A stretch of DNA of 64,000 nucleotides, from positions 124,001 through 188,000 of the forward strand of contig JABACD010000005.1 in NCBI GenBank assembly GCA_014237855.1. Reading direction: 5' to 3'. The notes beneath the pieces were generated by a model, which saw only the letters and a list, made by a program, of their open reading frames with translations, made no database searches and was not told the origin of the DNA. Source of the stretch: Planctomycetota bacterium. Its GTDB lineage: Bacteria > Planctomycetota > UBA1135 > GCA-002686595. Below, piece by piece: positions 26,901 to 36,757 of this stretch. The translations under genes were made by a program, and so were the position numbers. Every line of letters starts with the position of its first letter. Within the stretch, counting starts at the first letter, position 1.

Positions 26901-27679
26901 CTCAGGCCGCCAAAGACAACCAGTCCCTGTGGACGCAGCGCCAGCTCTGCCTGCGCGCCACCAAGGCTGTCGAAGGCAATCGTCGCGTTCGAGGTTGTGA
27001 CCGCATACTCGTAGAAAGCGCCAAGCTCGAAGATCAAGCTGTCCGTGAGCAGGTAGTTGACCCCGCCAACTCCGCCGATCGCCCAGTAGTCACTCCCCGT
27101 GACCTCCTGGCTCTCCGACGGAAACCCCGAGCTCGACGGATAGTCGACGCTCACCTCCCCCAGCTTCACCTCTGGAACGTAGGAGAGATCCAGGCCGAGA
27201 TAGGGCCGCAGTCGCCTCGCCCCATCGAAGCTGTCGAAGTAGTAGCGACCTGACAGGGCAAGGTGATATGTCTCGAAGTCCTCTGCCCTGAGAGTGGCGT
27301 TGAGCGGTTGCAGGCTATCCGGGCTGAAGCTACGTACCTCGAAGATGCCACCCAGGGCGAAGTTGTCAGTCACCAGGTGCTGAAGCTTGATCGCACCTCC
27401 GTAGTTGGCGTTCAGAGTTGCAGTGTCTGTTCCTGTTTGCCCTTCAAGAACACCAGTCTGGCCTGCGGCCTTGGCCTTACCCCGGAAGTGCGCCCAGCCC
27501 GTGGTCACGCCGATCAGCGTACTGCCCCTGGAGAACTCCTCAAAGGGCGGCTCCTCGAGAGCTGGGGTCATGGAAGCACAGGAGGCCAGCACCATCGTGC
27601 ACACGGCCACCAAGACAGACCGCTTCGAGTCAGTTCGCTGCAGCCCACGCCGCCCGTCCTTGCTGGTTGTCGAAAACAT
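26888..27679 (-). CDS. Outer-membrane beta-barrel lipoprotein
   Basis: About 263 aa. A signal peptide ends in the lipobox LASC (Cys about residue 34), so it is lipid-anchored. The rest alternates polar and hydrophobic residues in many short strands (GLDLSYVPEVKLGEV, YWAIGGVGGVNYLL) and ends with Phe (GGLSYSF), typical of OmpW/OmpA-like eight-stranded barrels. Lipoprotein barrels are less common than plain barrels. Its start (two adjacent ATGs) overlaps the stop of the upstream VolA-like gene, so they are probably translated together. Exact function unknown. Confidence 0.72.
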   Translation of the reverse strand: MFSTTSKDGRRGLQRTDSKRSVLVAVCTMVLASCASMTPALEEPPFEEFSRGSTLIGVTTGWAHFRGKAKAAGQTGVLEGQTGTDTATLNANYGGAIKLQHLVTDNFALGGIFEVRSFSPDSLQPLNATLRAEDFETYHLALSGRYYFDSFDGARRLRPYLGLDLSYVPEVKLGEVSVDYPSSSGFPSESQEVTGSDYWAIGGVGGVNYLLTDSLIFELGAFYEYAVTTSNATIAFDSLGGAQAELALRPQGLVVFGGLSYSF

Positions 27680-29931
27680 CATGGTGCAATCACGTCTGGA
27701 TCACTGATCGTCACCGTCGGAGTCGTGGGGATGCTCGCCAGCCAGGCTGGAATCTGCACTTGCATCTCGAGGTAAGCCTTGAGGTTCTCAGGGTCGCTGT
27801 CCCCCTCGGGGTCAGGGTCCAGCAATGAACGATGAGTCCCCTCCGAGAATCGCACGACCGCTGCACTGGTAGCAGTCGTGGTCGTCACTGACGCAAGCCC
27901 TAGCGTGGCGATCATCGGTTCGGTCCCCGAGAGTGGATCAGCGGACACGCTGTTTGGAATCACCTGGTCTGCCAGCCCCCCGCCAGCACCCCCTCCCACG
28001 ATCTCGTGCAACAGGACTGGAAGGGAGCCACCATTCAGCCCGCTACAGAAGTTGATCGGATCCCCCGAGTCGACCACGCTCTGAGCAAGCTGCATGAATG
28101 CATCGAAGTCTGGGGTCCCCTCATCGAAGCCCAGGTCCGAGAGTTCATCGAGAGTCGTTGGGCCAAGGGTGACCGAGGCGGAGAAGAGCTCGGGGAGACC
28201 ACCACCCGGAGCGCTGAGCGTGGCGCTGGAGAGTCTCGGCTGTAGACCAAGTGCATCGACCGTGGCGAAGGCCGTGCCAACCATGCCTCCCAGAGAGTGC
28301 CCCAGGAAGTGAATTTGCAGGGGATCGAAGTCGGAGGCCAGACCGGCCCCGTCCACGTCCAGATTGACCTCGATCAACCGTAGAACTCCGAAGAGATCCG
28401 CCACTGACTGACGCAGGTTGTCTCGCTGCGTCTGGAGGCTCGTGAAGTTGATGAAGTGTTCCCCGCTGGAATCGGCGACTCCGTCGGCAACCGACGCCGT
28501 CACATTCCCCTCGCTGTCCTGAGTGACCAGATCCAGCCCGAACGTGCGCTCACGCAGACCGCCCTCCATGAAACCAACGTGAAGGGGATTGCCGGCGTCT
28601 ACGACCCCGTGCAGGGGCAGGTCGATTGCCAGTGCGGCGAAGCCAGCGTCGGCCAGACCGTCGGCAAGCGCCAGGAGATCCGTGCGGTCTTGCCCGATTC
28701 CATGCTGAAAGATGACCACCGGCCAACCCGCCGGCGGTTGGACCCGCATGCTGGCCACCCCCGGCAGGGAGATCAAGACTGGGACCACCTCCACCCCGGT
28801 CTCGAGGGGGAGTGTGTTGTACCTGCTGATGTGCTTCTCCGTCTCCATTGGATCAAAGCCCACCACGCCCTCCAGGTAGGAGAAGCGAGCCGTCCAGCGC
28901 CCGGCCAGAGGGGCCATCGACTCCACAGCCCCCCCCCCGGGATTCGGGGCCGCATCGAGGTAATAGGGCAAGGAGAGGCTGGCGGTGTGGACATCTGCCA
29001 GTCCAGTACCTCCGAAGGCGCTGGTGTCTCCCACGAACGCCCCGGGTAGCGCCGATGGCACGCTGTTGATCGGTGCTGCCGCGCACGCCAGATGGCCTGC
29101 TGCCGGTGCTGCGGCGCAGAGGTCATCGAGGACAGTCTGCTCGAGGCCGAGAGCCACCAGCGCCACCGCGTCCAGGGCATCGAGGGTCGACTGGGTCGTG
29201 AACGAATAGGCCACAACCACCTCGTCCCCAGGAATCTGGGGAGCGACCTGTGGATCCTGACCAAGAAGACTCTCCATGGCACTCACAAGTTCCTGGAGAG
29301 CTGCTGCCGGATGACCAGGAGGATAGCCGACACCGGACTTCGCCAGCTGATAGCTCGTGCCCGCCGCGACAGGAAACCCATCGCTGTCCACGACCCCAGT
29401 CGTCACAACGACCAGATAGATCGTCTTCGGCTTCAAGGGCTTCAAGGGCAGGACCGTCCAGCTCGATCCGTCCAAGTCGCTAGGCGCATCGACCACGACG
29501 TAGTCCACACCAGCGCTCAACTCGAGCAGGATGTCGCTCAGAGGTGTGCCGATCTTCAATCCCGTCGCAGGATCGACAAGAGCGTCAGCCTCGAAGAGGC
29601 GAACACTCTCTCCAGCAACAAGGGTGTCCCCATCGACCCCTCGCGAGAAAGAAAAGGAAATGGGGGCCGACGTAGACCAGCCATCGAGCGAGTTCATCGC
29701 AGCCAGCAACGGCTGCTGGGTCACGTTCGAGGTCGGCGGGAAGTTCAAGGTCCCATCGAGATTTGCTGCACTCGGGTTGTCCGCAAAGATCAGGTCGTTG
29801 GGCAGCGGAATGTCTCCGGTACTTCCGTCATAGGTCAACAGGGTCGGAACCCGCGGAACATCCAGCCTATCGCTACACCCCACGAGGGGAACGATCAGAA
29901 GGAGGAGAGAGGCTGTCTCGAGGCGATTCAT
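27679..29931 (-). CDS. VolA/Pla-1-type lipoprotein lipase
   Basis: 750 aa from ATG. A lipobox, LVGC, ends a short signal peptide (Cys19). The N-terminal third matches the bacterial lipase N-terminal domain (PF12262-like: DIPLPNDLIFADNP, and a repeat-like set of Ig-type strands), and the C-terminal half holds an alpha/beta hydrolase with the nucleophile elbow LGHSLGGMVG (Ser546), and the oxyanion HGIGQDR. VolA-type proteins are surface-anchored lysophospholipases that free fatty acids for uptake. A longer in-frame start adds 16 residues. Its ATGA-type overlap with the beta-barrel gene suggests a functional pair. Confidence 0.85.
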   Translation of the reverse strand: MNRLETASLLLLIVPLVGCSDRLDVPRVPTLLTYDGSTGDIPLPNDLIFADNPSAANLDGTLNFPPTSNVTQQPLLAAMNSLDGWSTSAPISFSFSRGVDGDTLVAGESVRLFEADALVDPATGLKIGTPLSDILLELSAGVDYVVVDAPSDLDGSSWTVLPLKPLKPKTIYLVVVTTGVVDSDGFPVAAGTSYQLAKSGVGYPPGHPAAALQELVSAMESLLGQDPQVAPQIPGDEVVVAYSFTTQSTLDALDAVALVALGLEQTVLDDLCAAAPAAGHLACAAAPINSVPSALPGAFVGDTSAFGGTGLADVHTASLSLPYYLDAAPNPGGGAVESMAPLAGRWTARFSYLEGVVGFDPMETEKHISRYNTLPLETGVEVVPVLISLPGVASMRVQPPAGWPVVIFQHGIGQDRTDLLALADGLADAGFAALAIDLPLHGVVDAGNPLHVGFMEGGLRERTFGLDLVTQDSEGNVTASVADGVADSSGEHFINFTSLQTQRDNLRQSVADLFGVLRLIEVNLDVDGAGLASDFDPLQIHFLGHSLGGMVGTAFATVDALGLQPRLSSATLSAPGGGLPELFSASVTLGPTTLDELSDLGFDEGTPDFDAFMQLAQSVVDSGDPINFCSGLNGGSLPVLLHEIVGGGAGGGLADQVIPNSVSADPLSGTEPMIATLGLASVTTTTATSAAVVRFSEGTHRSLLDPDPEGDSDPENLKAYLEMQVQIPAWLASIPTTPTVTISDPDVIAP

Positions 29932-30152
29932 GGTGATGCGAGAGCGTGGGCAATCACGTGTTTCACTGGATCCAAGCACACGAGACTCGCCGGCAGAGAA
30001 TCCAAGCTAACCGATCACTCGACGAGCATCAAAACCGCCAGGCATCACAGCTTGCCCAACGGCTCGGAGAGGGCAAGTGAGCTGACCCTGGTTCTGGCAC
30101 CAAACCACGAGCCAAGGACGCGAGCTACCTCCACATACGGCACGAGGAGACG

Positions 30153-32078
30153 CTATCGAGCCCTGCGGCTTCTTTCCAGGAAGACAGAGAGCAGAGCGAC
30201 GTCCGGGGGGCGCACCCCGTCGATACGCGAGGCCGCTCCCAGCGTCCGTGGGCGCAGCTGCTCGAGCTTCTGTCGGGCTTCCTGGGCGAGCCCCTTCAGG
30301 CCTGCGAACTCGAAGTCAGCCGGAATCTCCACCCCCTCCTGGCGACGAGCGCGCTGGACCTCCTCGAGCTGATTCTTGATGTAGCCCTCGTACTTGACAT
30401 CTGTCTCGAGCCGCTCGAGCTGCTCTGGATCGAGGCTCACCTGCGTCAGCTCATGATGACGCTCGACCAGCTCTGCCAGGCGAACCTCCGGGCGACGCAG
30501 GAGCTCGGTCAGACTCTTGCCACCCTCACGGAGCCCATCACACAGGCCTCGTACTTGCTTGATCTCGTGAAGTCTCGCGAGCAAGGCATCATGCTGCTCG
30601 TCGCTTGCCAGGCCAATTTCGTGAGCTCGCGGAGTCAATCGCATGTCCGCATTGTCCTGCCTCAACAGGAGGCGATACTCCGCCCGGCTCGTGAACATCC
30701 GATAGGGTTCCACAGGCCGCGTGACGACCAGGTCATCGATCATGACCCCGATGTAGGCCTCGTGCCGACCGAGCACGAAGGCATCTCGCTCCTGGGTCCA
30801 GAGGGCCGCATTGACCCCGGCGATGAGCCCCTGCGCTGCGGCCTCCTCGTAGCCCGAGGTCCCGTTGATCTGCCCCGCCAGATACAGCCCCGGGACCTCC
30901 CGTAGGCAGAGCGTGTCATCGAGCTGGCTGGGCTGGATGAAGTCATATTCGACCGCATAGCCGAAGCGATGAAAGCGCGCTGATTCCAGCCCTGGAATCG
31001 TGTGCACGAACGCCTCCTGACACTCCTCGGGAAGAGAGGTTGAGATTCCGTTGGCGTAAATACGGTCGCTGCCCAGGCCCTCGGGCTCGAGGAAGACCTG
31101 GTGCTGGTCCCGCTCAGCGAAGCGCGTGACCTTGTCCTCTACCGAGGGACAGTAACGGGGACCAACCCCCTGAATCGCGCCGGAGTACATGGGCGCGAGG
31201 TGCAATGAGCCGCGGATGATCTCGTGGGTCGCGGGGCGTGTATAGGTGATGTGGCAGGGCTCCTGTTCAAGCACCGGAAAGCTCTGGCGATCGGTGGACC
31301 AGGCAAATGGCCTTGGCCACTCATCGCCGTGCTGCTCCTCGAGCCCCGACCAGTTGATCGAGTCACGCACGAGCCGGGGCGGAGTTCCAGTCTTGAGACG
31401 CCCGATGGCCAGGTCCAGTCGAGTGATGTCCTCTGCCAGACGAGAGGCAGAGCGTTCCCCCACACGGCCTCCCTCGACCTGCTTGTCCCCCATGTGCATG
31501 ACGCTACGCAGGAAGGTACCCGTGGTCAGGATGACGCTACGGGCACGCAGTTCTGTTCCGTCCCCAAGGCGCACACCTCGAACCCAAGGGCCCGTGGCCC
31601 GATTCAACCCGAGGTGAGCATGGCTCCCATCTTCGATGATCAGCTCAGCTGCCTCACCCTCGAAGATCGAGAGCCCCTCACAAGCCTCGATCTCTCGGGT
31701 CACAAGGTCTCGATACTCAAACCGATCCGACTGGCAACGCGGAGCTCGCACCGCGGCGCCCTTGCGAGTATTGAGCATCCTGAACTGAATCCCAGTGGCA
31801 TCCGCAGCCCGCCCCATCAGACCACCAAGGGCGTCGATCTCCTTGACGATCTGACCCTTTCCAAGTCCCCCGATCGCGGGATTGCAGCTCATCTCACCGA
31901 AGAGATCACGCCGGAAGCTGACGATCCCGACCCGCACCCCCAGCCGCTCTGCGGCGAGGGCTGCCTCGACGCCCGCATGGCCGCCACCAACGACGATCAC
32001 GTCCCAGTCCGCCGCCCCGGGGGTCGGATGTGAGTGGCGTCGGTCAGGACGCTGGGGGATTTCGGGGATCTGTTTCAT
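30153..32078 (-). CDS. mnmG: tRNA uridine-5-carboxymethylaminomethyl modification enzyme MnmG (GidA)
   Basis: 641 aa from the ATG giving [12 protein letters not shown]; an in-frame extension to 32363 has no homology signal and is excluded. FAD-binding motif [19 protein letters not shown], then [36 protein letters not shown] and the C-terminal [20 protein letters not shown] are all diagnostic. With MnmE it modifies U34 of tRNAs reading split codon boxes. A short Gly-poor N-terminal addition (about 25 residues) precedes the usual start. No mnmE, rsmG or parAB gene follows, which is the usual context near the origin. Confidence 0.96.
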   Translation of the reverse strand: MKQIPEIPQRPDRRHSHPTPGAADWDVIVVGGGHAGVEAALAAERLGVRVGIVSFRRDLFGEMSCNPAIGGLGKGQIVKEIDALGGLMGRAADATGIQFRMLNTRKGAAVRAPRCQSDRFEYRDLVTREIEACEGLSIFEGEAAELIIEDGSHAHLGLNRATGPWVRGVRLGDGTELRARSVILTTGTFLRSVMHMGDKQVEGGRVGERSASRLAEDITRLDLAIGRLKTGTPPRLVRDSINWSGLEEQHGDEWPRPFAWSTDRQSFPVLEQEPCHITYTRPATHEIIRGSLHLAPMYSGAIQGVGPRYCPSVEDKVTRFAERDQHQVFLEPEGLGSDRIYANGISTSLPEECQEAFVHTIPGLESARFHRFGYAVEYDFIQPSQLDDTLCLREVPGLYLAGQINGTSGYEEAAAQGLIAGVNAALWTQERDAFVLGRHEAYIGVMIDDLVVTRPVEPYRMFTSRAEYRLLLRQDNADMRLTPRAHEIGLASDEQHDALLARLHEIKQVRGLCDGLREGGKSLTELLRRPEVRLAELVERHHELTQVSLDPEQLERLETDVKYEGYIKNQLEEVQRARRQEGVEIPADFEFAGLKGLAQEARQKLEQLRPRTLGAASRIDGVRPPDVALLSVFLERSRRAR

Positions 32079-32562
32079 GGCTGGGACGACCGCGGCGTTG
32101 GTCGCGCACCGGACATTCAATCGCTCGTGCTCCCCATCCGGGTCATTTCCTCCAGAAATCCTGACTGCACGCTCACCCAGGCTCTGCCCCACTCCGTCGG
32201 TTCCGGGCTCCAATCCAGGGTGATTCACTAAATTCGTAGCTCGGGAACGCCGAAGTCCTCTGAATGCTGTCCTGGATCTTTCGCCACCGATCACGCCTGG
32301 GCGTGATCTACGGGATCTCCCCTGTCCTACCCGTGCCTGCCCAGCTCGCTGCTCCGGCTCCACGCGATGATGGCCGGACCGGCTCGGAGACTGGCTACGC
32401 CCCCGCCAGGGGGGAAGCGAGCCTGGCCCCGGGGGACTGGGCCCGGCGTAGCCGCTATGTCGTGATGCGCCCGATGCATCCTGACGTAGGCTGAACCATC
32501 AGAAAGCGTCACTCGGGCCGTCGAGTTGGTTACTCTGAAGACAACCCAACGGTGATCCATTG
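32079..32562. other. 484-bp gap without a gene; structured DNA/RNA signals
   Basis: No ORF with codon bias, tRNA, SRP RNA or RNase P core is recognisable. Two features stand out. A perfect 8-bp inverted repeat, GATCACGC-CTGG-GCGTGATC, lies at 32289-32308. A nested structure lies at 32393-32453: outer GGCTACGCC/GGCGTAGCC (9 bp) encloses GCCAGG/CCTGGC (6 bp) and a CCC/GGG-rich third arm. Both could be in the leader or operator of the HEAT/TPR gene starting at 32563. The region is GC-rich, so chance pairing cannot be excluded. Confidence 0.55.
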
Positions 32563-33870
32563 ATGAGACTCTTCAGCGCACTCTGCCTGGCAGCACTGGT
32601 CTGCCCCCCCCTGGCCAGCACTCCCCTGGAGGAAGAGCGAGCCTCCCTTGAGGCCCTATTGAGCCACTACCGGGCCGAACGCGAGCAGCTCTTTGCCAGC
32701 TACAGGTCCACGATCAACACCTCCGTGGCCGAGCTGGAGTCGGCCTACAAGAACGACCGCAAGCAACGCCTTCCCCAGATCCGCAAGAACCTGATCAAGC
32801 TGGGATCCCAGGCCTGCCCTCTGATGACCAAGCTGATCGATCCAGGTCCGGCGCCCGCCGCTGAGGTCGCAGGTCGAGCCTCTGAGATAGCCCTGGTCCT
32901 TCAGAACCTCTCAACTCGGAGCATCAGCCTGGAGCTTCTCACCATCCTGGATAAGGGAAGCAATGCCGGTCAGGAGAACGCGCTCGTAGCTCTCAGTGGA
33001 AGCGACGATCCGAACCGTGTCGGTCCCGTCCTCAGAGAGATGTTCAAGTTTGCCCACAAGAGGCGGCAGGCCACCTTGATCACCGCCATCGCCAACCTGG
33101 GCGGTGAGGACAACCTCACCTTTCTCGGGGAGGTGCTGACCGACAACGACCCCAAGACCGTCAAGTCTGCGCTCGTCGCCCTGACTGAGAGTCGCTCGAC
33201 ATCCGCGGCACCGAGGATCCTTGCCCTGGTAAAGAACACTGCTGCCGGCGCGCCCCACGTGGAGGAAATCGTCAGCTACTACCGCGCCTGCCCCGAGACC
33301 TTCGACACGGAGCACTGTCAGGCCATGGTCGGCTTCGCCAGTGGCCTTCGTAGCAACTCGAAGTCAGCGGAGCTGGCACTGCAGGTCGTGGGTGAGAACG
33401 AGGAATCCTGGAACTCCCAGATCAGAAAAGACCTCAAGCAGCTGGCTGCCTCCAGTAGCAGCCGGATCGCCGAGGCGGCCCTGGTCTGCATGGCACGGTC
33501 CGGGGATCGGTCTGCCAAGAAGAAGCTGCTAGAGCCCTACGACCAGCGAATCGAGAGAAACGACAGGATTGCATCGGCCTGGCAGAACCGCGCCATGGTC
33601 AAGTACAGAATTGGTGACTACAAGTCCGCCATCAAGGACTACGAGCAGGCGCAGAAAGCATCAGCCGAGTATCTCCGCACTGAACCAGATGTGTATGAGG
33701 GCCTCGCTCGGTGCTACTGCTTGCTTGGCAAGCTCAAGGACTCCGCCAAGTGGCTGGGCGAGGGAGGTCTCTCACTCGCTCGCCTGCACCAGCTCGCCAG
33801 GGACCCGGACTTCGCAGCCCTGGCCGAGCACAACAAGTACAACAAGGTCTTCCGCCTGGCAGAGGACTAG
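32563..33870 (+). CDS. Secreted HEAT- and TPR-repeat protein
   Basis: 435 aa from the ATG; a TTG 3 bp upstream is an alternative. Signal peptide MRLFSALCLAALVCPPLAS. A charged helical segment (20-75) follows, then helical pairs of HEAT type (about 75-330, e.g. ALVALSGSDDPNRVGPVLRE, AALVCMARSGDRSA), and a TPR-like pair near the C-terminus (AWQNRAMVKYRIGDYKSAIK). Such solenoids usually scaffold complexes in the periplasm. No partner can be named. It is transcribed toward the deacetylase gene, 5 bp away, so they are probably co-transcribed. Confidence 0.85.
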   Translation: MRLFSALCLAALVCPPLASTPLEEERASLEALLSHYRAEREQLFASYRSTINTSVAELESAYKNDRKQRLPQIRKNLIKLGSQACPLMTKLIDPGPAPAAEVAGRASEIALVLQNLSTRSISLELLTILDKGSNAGQENALVALSGSDDPNRVGPVLREMFKFAHKRRQATLITAIANLGGEDNLTFLGEVLTDNDPKTVKSALVALTESRSTSAAPRILALVKNTAAGAPHVEEIVSYYRACPETFDTEHCQAMVGFASGLRSNSKSAELALQVVGENEESWNSQIRKDLKQLAASSSSRIAEAALVCMARSGDRSAKKKLLEPYDQRIERNDRIASAWQNRAMVKYRIGDYKSAIKDYEQAQKASAEYLRTEPDVYEGLARCYCLLGKLKDSAKWLGEGGLSLARLHQLARDPDFAALAEHNKYNKVFRLAED

Positions 33871-33875
33871 AAACC

Positions 33876-34823
33876 GTGCCGCGCACCGGCTTCGTCACCT
33901 CGCCCGCCTTCCTCCAGCACGACACAGGCCCCGGGCACCCCGAGCGGCCAGGTCGGCTGCAGGCTGTGCACGAGCGCATCGGTGCGGCAGGCCTCCTCGA
34001 TGAGCTCGACGTGCTCCAAGCAGCCCCCGTGGACCTCTCCTGGATCGATGCGGTCCACGCTCCAGGCCACTCAACCGGAATCCGCGAGGCCATCGAGGGG
34101 GGCACGAGTTCGTTTGACGGCGACACGCTAGTCTCGGCAGGCTCCTGGGATGCGGCCCTGCGCGCCGCAGGCGGTGCCCTCCAGGCAGCGGACCGAATCA
34201 TGGCCGGACAGTGGTCCAATGCTTTCGTTGCAGCCAGGCCACCAGGTCATCACGCCGAAGCCTCGCGTGTGATGGGCTACTGCCTGTTCAACAACGTGGT
34301 CATCACCGCTCGGTACCTTCAGAAGCATCATGGGCTCGAGCGGATCGCCATCCTCGACTGGGATGTCCATCACGGGAACGGCACCCAGCATCTGACCGAA
34401 GATGATCCGACCATCCACTTCACCAGCCTTCATCAGTTCCCCCACTACCCGGGAACTGGGGCGGCCGGTGAGTGCGGGCATGGCGATGGAGCCGGCTCCG
34501 TGGTGAACTGTCCGATGGAGGCTGGCGACGGAGACGATGAGTACTTGCGAGTCTTCGACGCAAGAGCGCTGACGGCCATCGAGAGCTTCGATCCTGAGTT
34601 CATCCTGATCTCGGCGGGATTCGACCCCCACCTGAGAGACCCCCTCTCTGCCACTCGGGTCAGCGCCGAGGGATTCCGGCGGATGTCCCTGGGGATCACG
34701 GATCTGGCCCGGACGAGATGCTCGGGCAAGGTGCTCTCGCTGCTCGAGGGCGGATATGACCTCCTGGGCCTGGCGGAGTCGGTTGAGGCCCACATCAGCA
34801 CATTGCTGGAGGCAAGAGCGTAG
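33876..34823 (+). CDS. HDAC-like (class II) deacetylase
   Basis: 315 aa starting at GTG, 5 bp after the previous stop. Arginase/deacetylase fold with all zinc and catalytic motifs: HPERPGRL, RPPGHHAEA, the active-site WDVHHGNGTQH, SAGFDPH and EGGYD. The bacterial members (acetoin utilisation protein/acetylpolyamine amidohydrolase-like) remove acetyl groups from proteins or polyamines. The size and the YCLFNN loop fit the HDAC-like subgroup, but the substrate cannot be assigned. A longer in-frame reading would start inside the upstream gene and is excluded. Confidence 0.9.
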   Translation: MPRTGFVTSPAFLQHDTGPGHPERPGRLQAVHERIGAAGLLDELDVLQAAPVDLSWIDAVHAPGHSTGIREAIEGGTSSFDGDTLVSAGSWDAALRAAGGALQAADRIMAGQWSNAFVAARPPGHHAEASRVMGYCLFNNVVITARYLQKHHGLERIAILDWDVHHGNGTQHLTEDDPTIHFTSLHQFPHYPGTGAAGECGHGDGAGSVVNCPMEAGDGDDEYLRVFDARALTAIESFDPEFILISAGFDPHLRDPLSATRVSAEGFRRMSLGITDLARTRCSGKVLSLLEGGYDLLGLAESVEAHISTLLEARA

Positions 34824-35010
34824 GCAGTTGGCCGCTTGCGGGGCCTCAGATCCCACTCGCAACAGCCAAAAGACTGTCCACGCCATCTGGGCCATCTCGA
34901 GTGCACCCGGGCGAACAATGCTCAGCTACCCTACATCCAACGAGGGTATGGCTGACGCCTTCTCAGCCCCACCGCAACTCGCTCAATCTCAAGCCCTAAG
35001 AGCCGCGCCC

Positions 35011-36666
35011 ATGAACCTAGCCTCCAGCCTCGCCCCCCTTCGACTCCGACTAGCGATGGTTGGGGTGCTGTCTACCTCTGCACTGGCTCAACTTGGGCCC
35101 CCTCCCGAGCCGCCGCAGAATCCGACGACCCCGGAGAAGGCAGTCCTTGGCAAGATCCTGTTCTGGGACGAGGCCATGTCCTCAGACAACACCGTGGCCT
35201 GTGGTACGTGCCACATTCCGTCGAGCGGAGGAGCCGACCCGCGGACCGGCCTCCCCGAGGCTCGCCACCCCGGCCCCGACGGTCAGCTCGGGACCATCGA
35301 CGACATCTTTGGAACCCTCGGAGTGATGCTGTCAAATTCTGAGGATGAGTACGTCGAGTCTGGGACCTTTGGCTTCGAGAGGCAGGTCACCACTCGACAG
35401 TCTCCCAGCTTCATCGGTGCCGCATACTTCAACTCCAATTTCTGGGACGGAAGCGCGAGCACCACCTTCAGGAACCCCCTGAACAACCAGGTAGTGATCC
35501 CGGTTGGCGGAGGACTCGAGAGCCAGGCTGTTGGCCCGCCCACCTCTGATGTGGAGATGGCCCACCAGGCACGTGACTGGTCAGAGATTACGGCCAAGCT
35601 GGAAGTCGTCGAGCCCCTCTCCCTGGCCTCAAATCTTCCCGCTGACATCGTCACAGCTCTGGCGATCAACCCCACCTATCCGGAGCTCTTCGAGAATGCC
35701 TTCGGAACGACGAACATAACGCCCACTCGGATCGCATTCGCGCTGGCCTCCTATCAGCGAACACTGGTACCCAATCAGACTCGCTTCGACCTGGGCACCA
35801 TGACCCCTGGCCAGCAGGCAGGCTTCAACTTCTTCCAGGGCCAGGCTCGCTGTGACGTTTGCCACCAGCCTCCGCTCTTCTCCGACCGCTCGTTCCGGAA
35901 CATCGGCGTGCGTCCTCCCGCAGAGGATCTCGGGCGCCAGATCGTCACCGGAAACAATGGGGACCGCGGGAGATTCAAGGTGCCCAGCCTTCGCAACGTC
36001 GGCCTGCGCAATAGCTTCTTCCACACTGGCCATGTTCGACCTGGACAGGGCGCACCGATGAACTCGCTCGAGGCGGTCATCGCCTTCTATGATCGCGGCG
36101 GAGACTTCGCCGACAACCGTGATCCGCTGCTCAACGGAACCAACGTTCCCAACAACGTTCGTCCGGCCCTTCTGGACTTCCTCAGAAACGCCCTCACGGA
36201 TCCCCGCGTTGAGAACGAGCTCTTCCCCTTCGACCGGCCGAATCTCGCCTCAGAGGCACCGGGCGCAAACCCCAATCTGATTGGAACAGGAACAGTGGGG
36301 TCCGGGCTCTTCATTCCTCACGCCCTGGTCTCCTCCCCCCCGATCGTCGGAACCCCCGGCTTCCGGGTAGGTGTCGCCTCTGGGCTCGGTGGAGCCACAG
36401 CTCACCTGATGCTGGTTGGTCAGCGCTCTGGCGGATCCGCCATCGGCCCCTTCAGTCCGATCACCCCGGTTCGTAGATCCCCGCTGGCCACGATCGTCCT
36501 GGACGGCTCCGGCCAGGGCCAGGGCTTCGGAACGGTGCACCTGGACCTGGCGCAGATTCCAGCCCTCGCCGTACCGGGTGTCAACCTCCAGTGGATGATC
36601 GAGGATCCGGCAGCCATGAACGGGATGGCCAAGTCGGAGCGAATCGAGCTGAACCTGCTGTTCTAG
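35011..36666 (+). CDS. MauG-type di-haem cytochrome c peroxidase with C-terminal beta domain
   Basis: 551 aa from the ATG giving a signal peptide (MNLASSLAPLRLRLAMVGVL). Two c-type haem sites: CGTCH (Cys64-His68) and CDVCH (Cys281-His285). The N-terminal sequence ILFWDEAMSSDNTVACGTCH and the middle (TLVPNQTRFDLG) match the CCP/MauG family. From about residue 430 a beta-rich domain (GLFIPHALVSSPP to the end) is added. It probably reduces peroxide or oxidises a substrate in the periplasm. A strong terminator follows, so it is probably monocistronic. Confidence 0.9.
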   Translation: MNLASSLAPLRLRLAMVGVLSTSALAQLGPPPEPPQNPTTPEKAVLGKILFWDEAMSSDNTVACGTCHIPSSGGADPRTGLPEARHPGPDGQLGTIDDIFGTLGVMLSNSEDEYVESGTFGFERQVTTRQSPSFIGAAYFNSNFWDGSASTTFRNPLNNQVVIPVGGGLESQAVGPPTSDVEMAHQARDWSEITAKLEVVEPLSLASNLPADIVTALAINPTYPELFENAFGTTNITPTRIAFALASYQRTLVPNQTRFDLGTMTPGQQAGFNFFQGQARCDVCHQPPLFSDRSFRNIGVRPPAEDLGRQIVTGNNGDRGRFKVPSLRNVGLRNSFFHTGHVRPGQGAPMNSLEAVIAFYDRGGDFADNRDPLLNGTNVPNNVRPALLDFLRNALTDPRVENELFPFDRPNLASEAPGANPNLIGTGTVGSGLFIPHALVSSPPIVGTPGFRVGVASGLGGATAHLMLVGQRSGGSAIGPFSPITPVRRSPLATIVLDGSGQGQGFGTVHLDLAQIPALAVPGVNLQWMIEDPAAMNGMAKSERIELNLLF

Positions 36667-36714
36667 TCGAGCCCCAAGGGCCTGGCCGTCACGCTCGGCC
36701 GAGGCATGTCCACC

Positions 36715-36744
36715 CCCCGGGGGCCTGTGCCCCGGGGAGTTTTT
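36715..36744 (+). terminator. Intrinsic terminator after the di-haem peroxidase
   Basis: CCCCGGGG (36715-36722) pairs with CCCCGGGG (36730-36737) across a 7-nt loop and is followed by AG and five T's. This is a good intrinsic terminator, ending 14 bp before the next gene's start. Confidence 0.85.
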
Positions 36745-36757
36745 GTATTCTGTCGGC

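Noticed and set aside
29092..30372. A 426-codon open frame on the plus strand opposite the VolA-like lipase
   Set aside because: It is antisense to a clear lipase gene, runs on into mnmG, and its Arg/Ser-rich sequence has no recognised motif.
32150..32230. A tRNA-like stretch with GGTTCC near the start of the gap after mnmG
   Set aside because: The T-arm spacing is wrong, and no acceptor stem, anticodon loop or D-arm can be fitted on either strand.
32079..32363. N-terminal extension of mnmG to 32363
   Set aside because: The 95 extra codons lack family similarity and are Arg/Gly-rich; the ATG at 32078 gives the usual MnmG N-terminus soon after.
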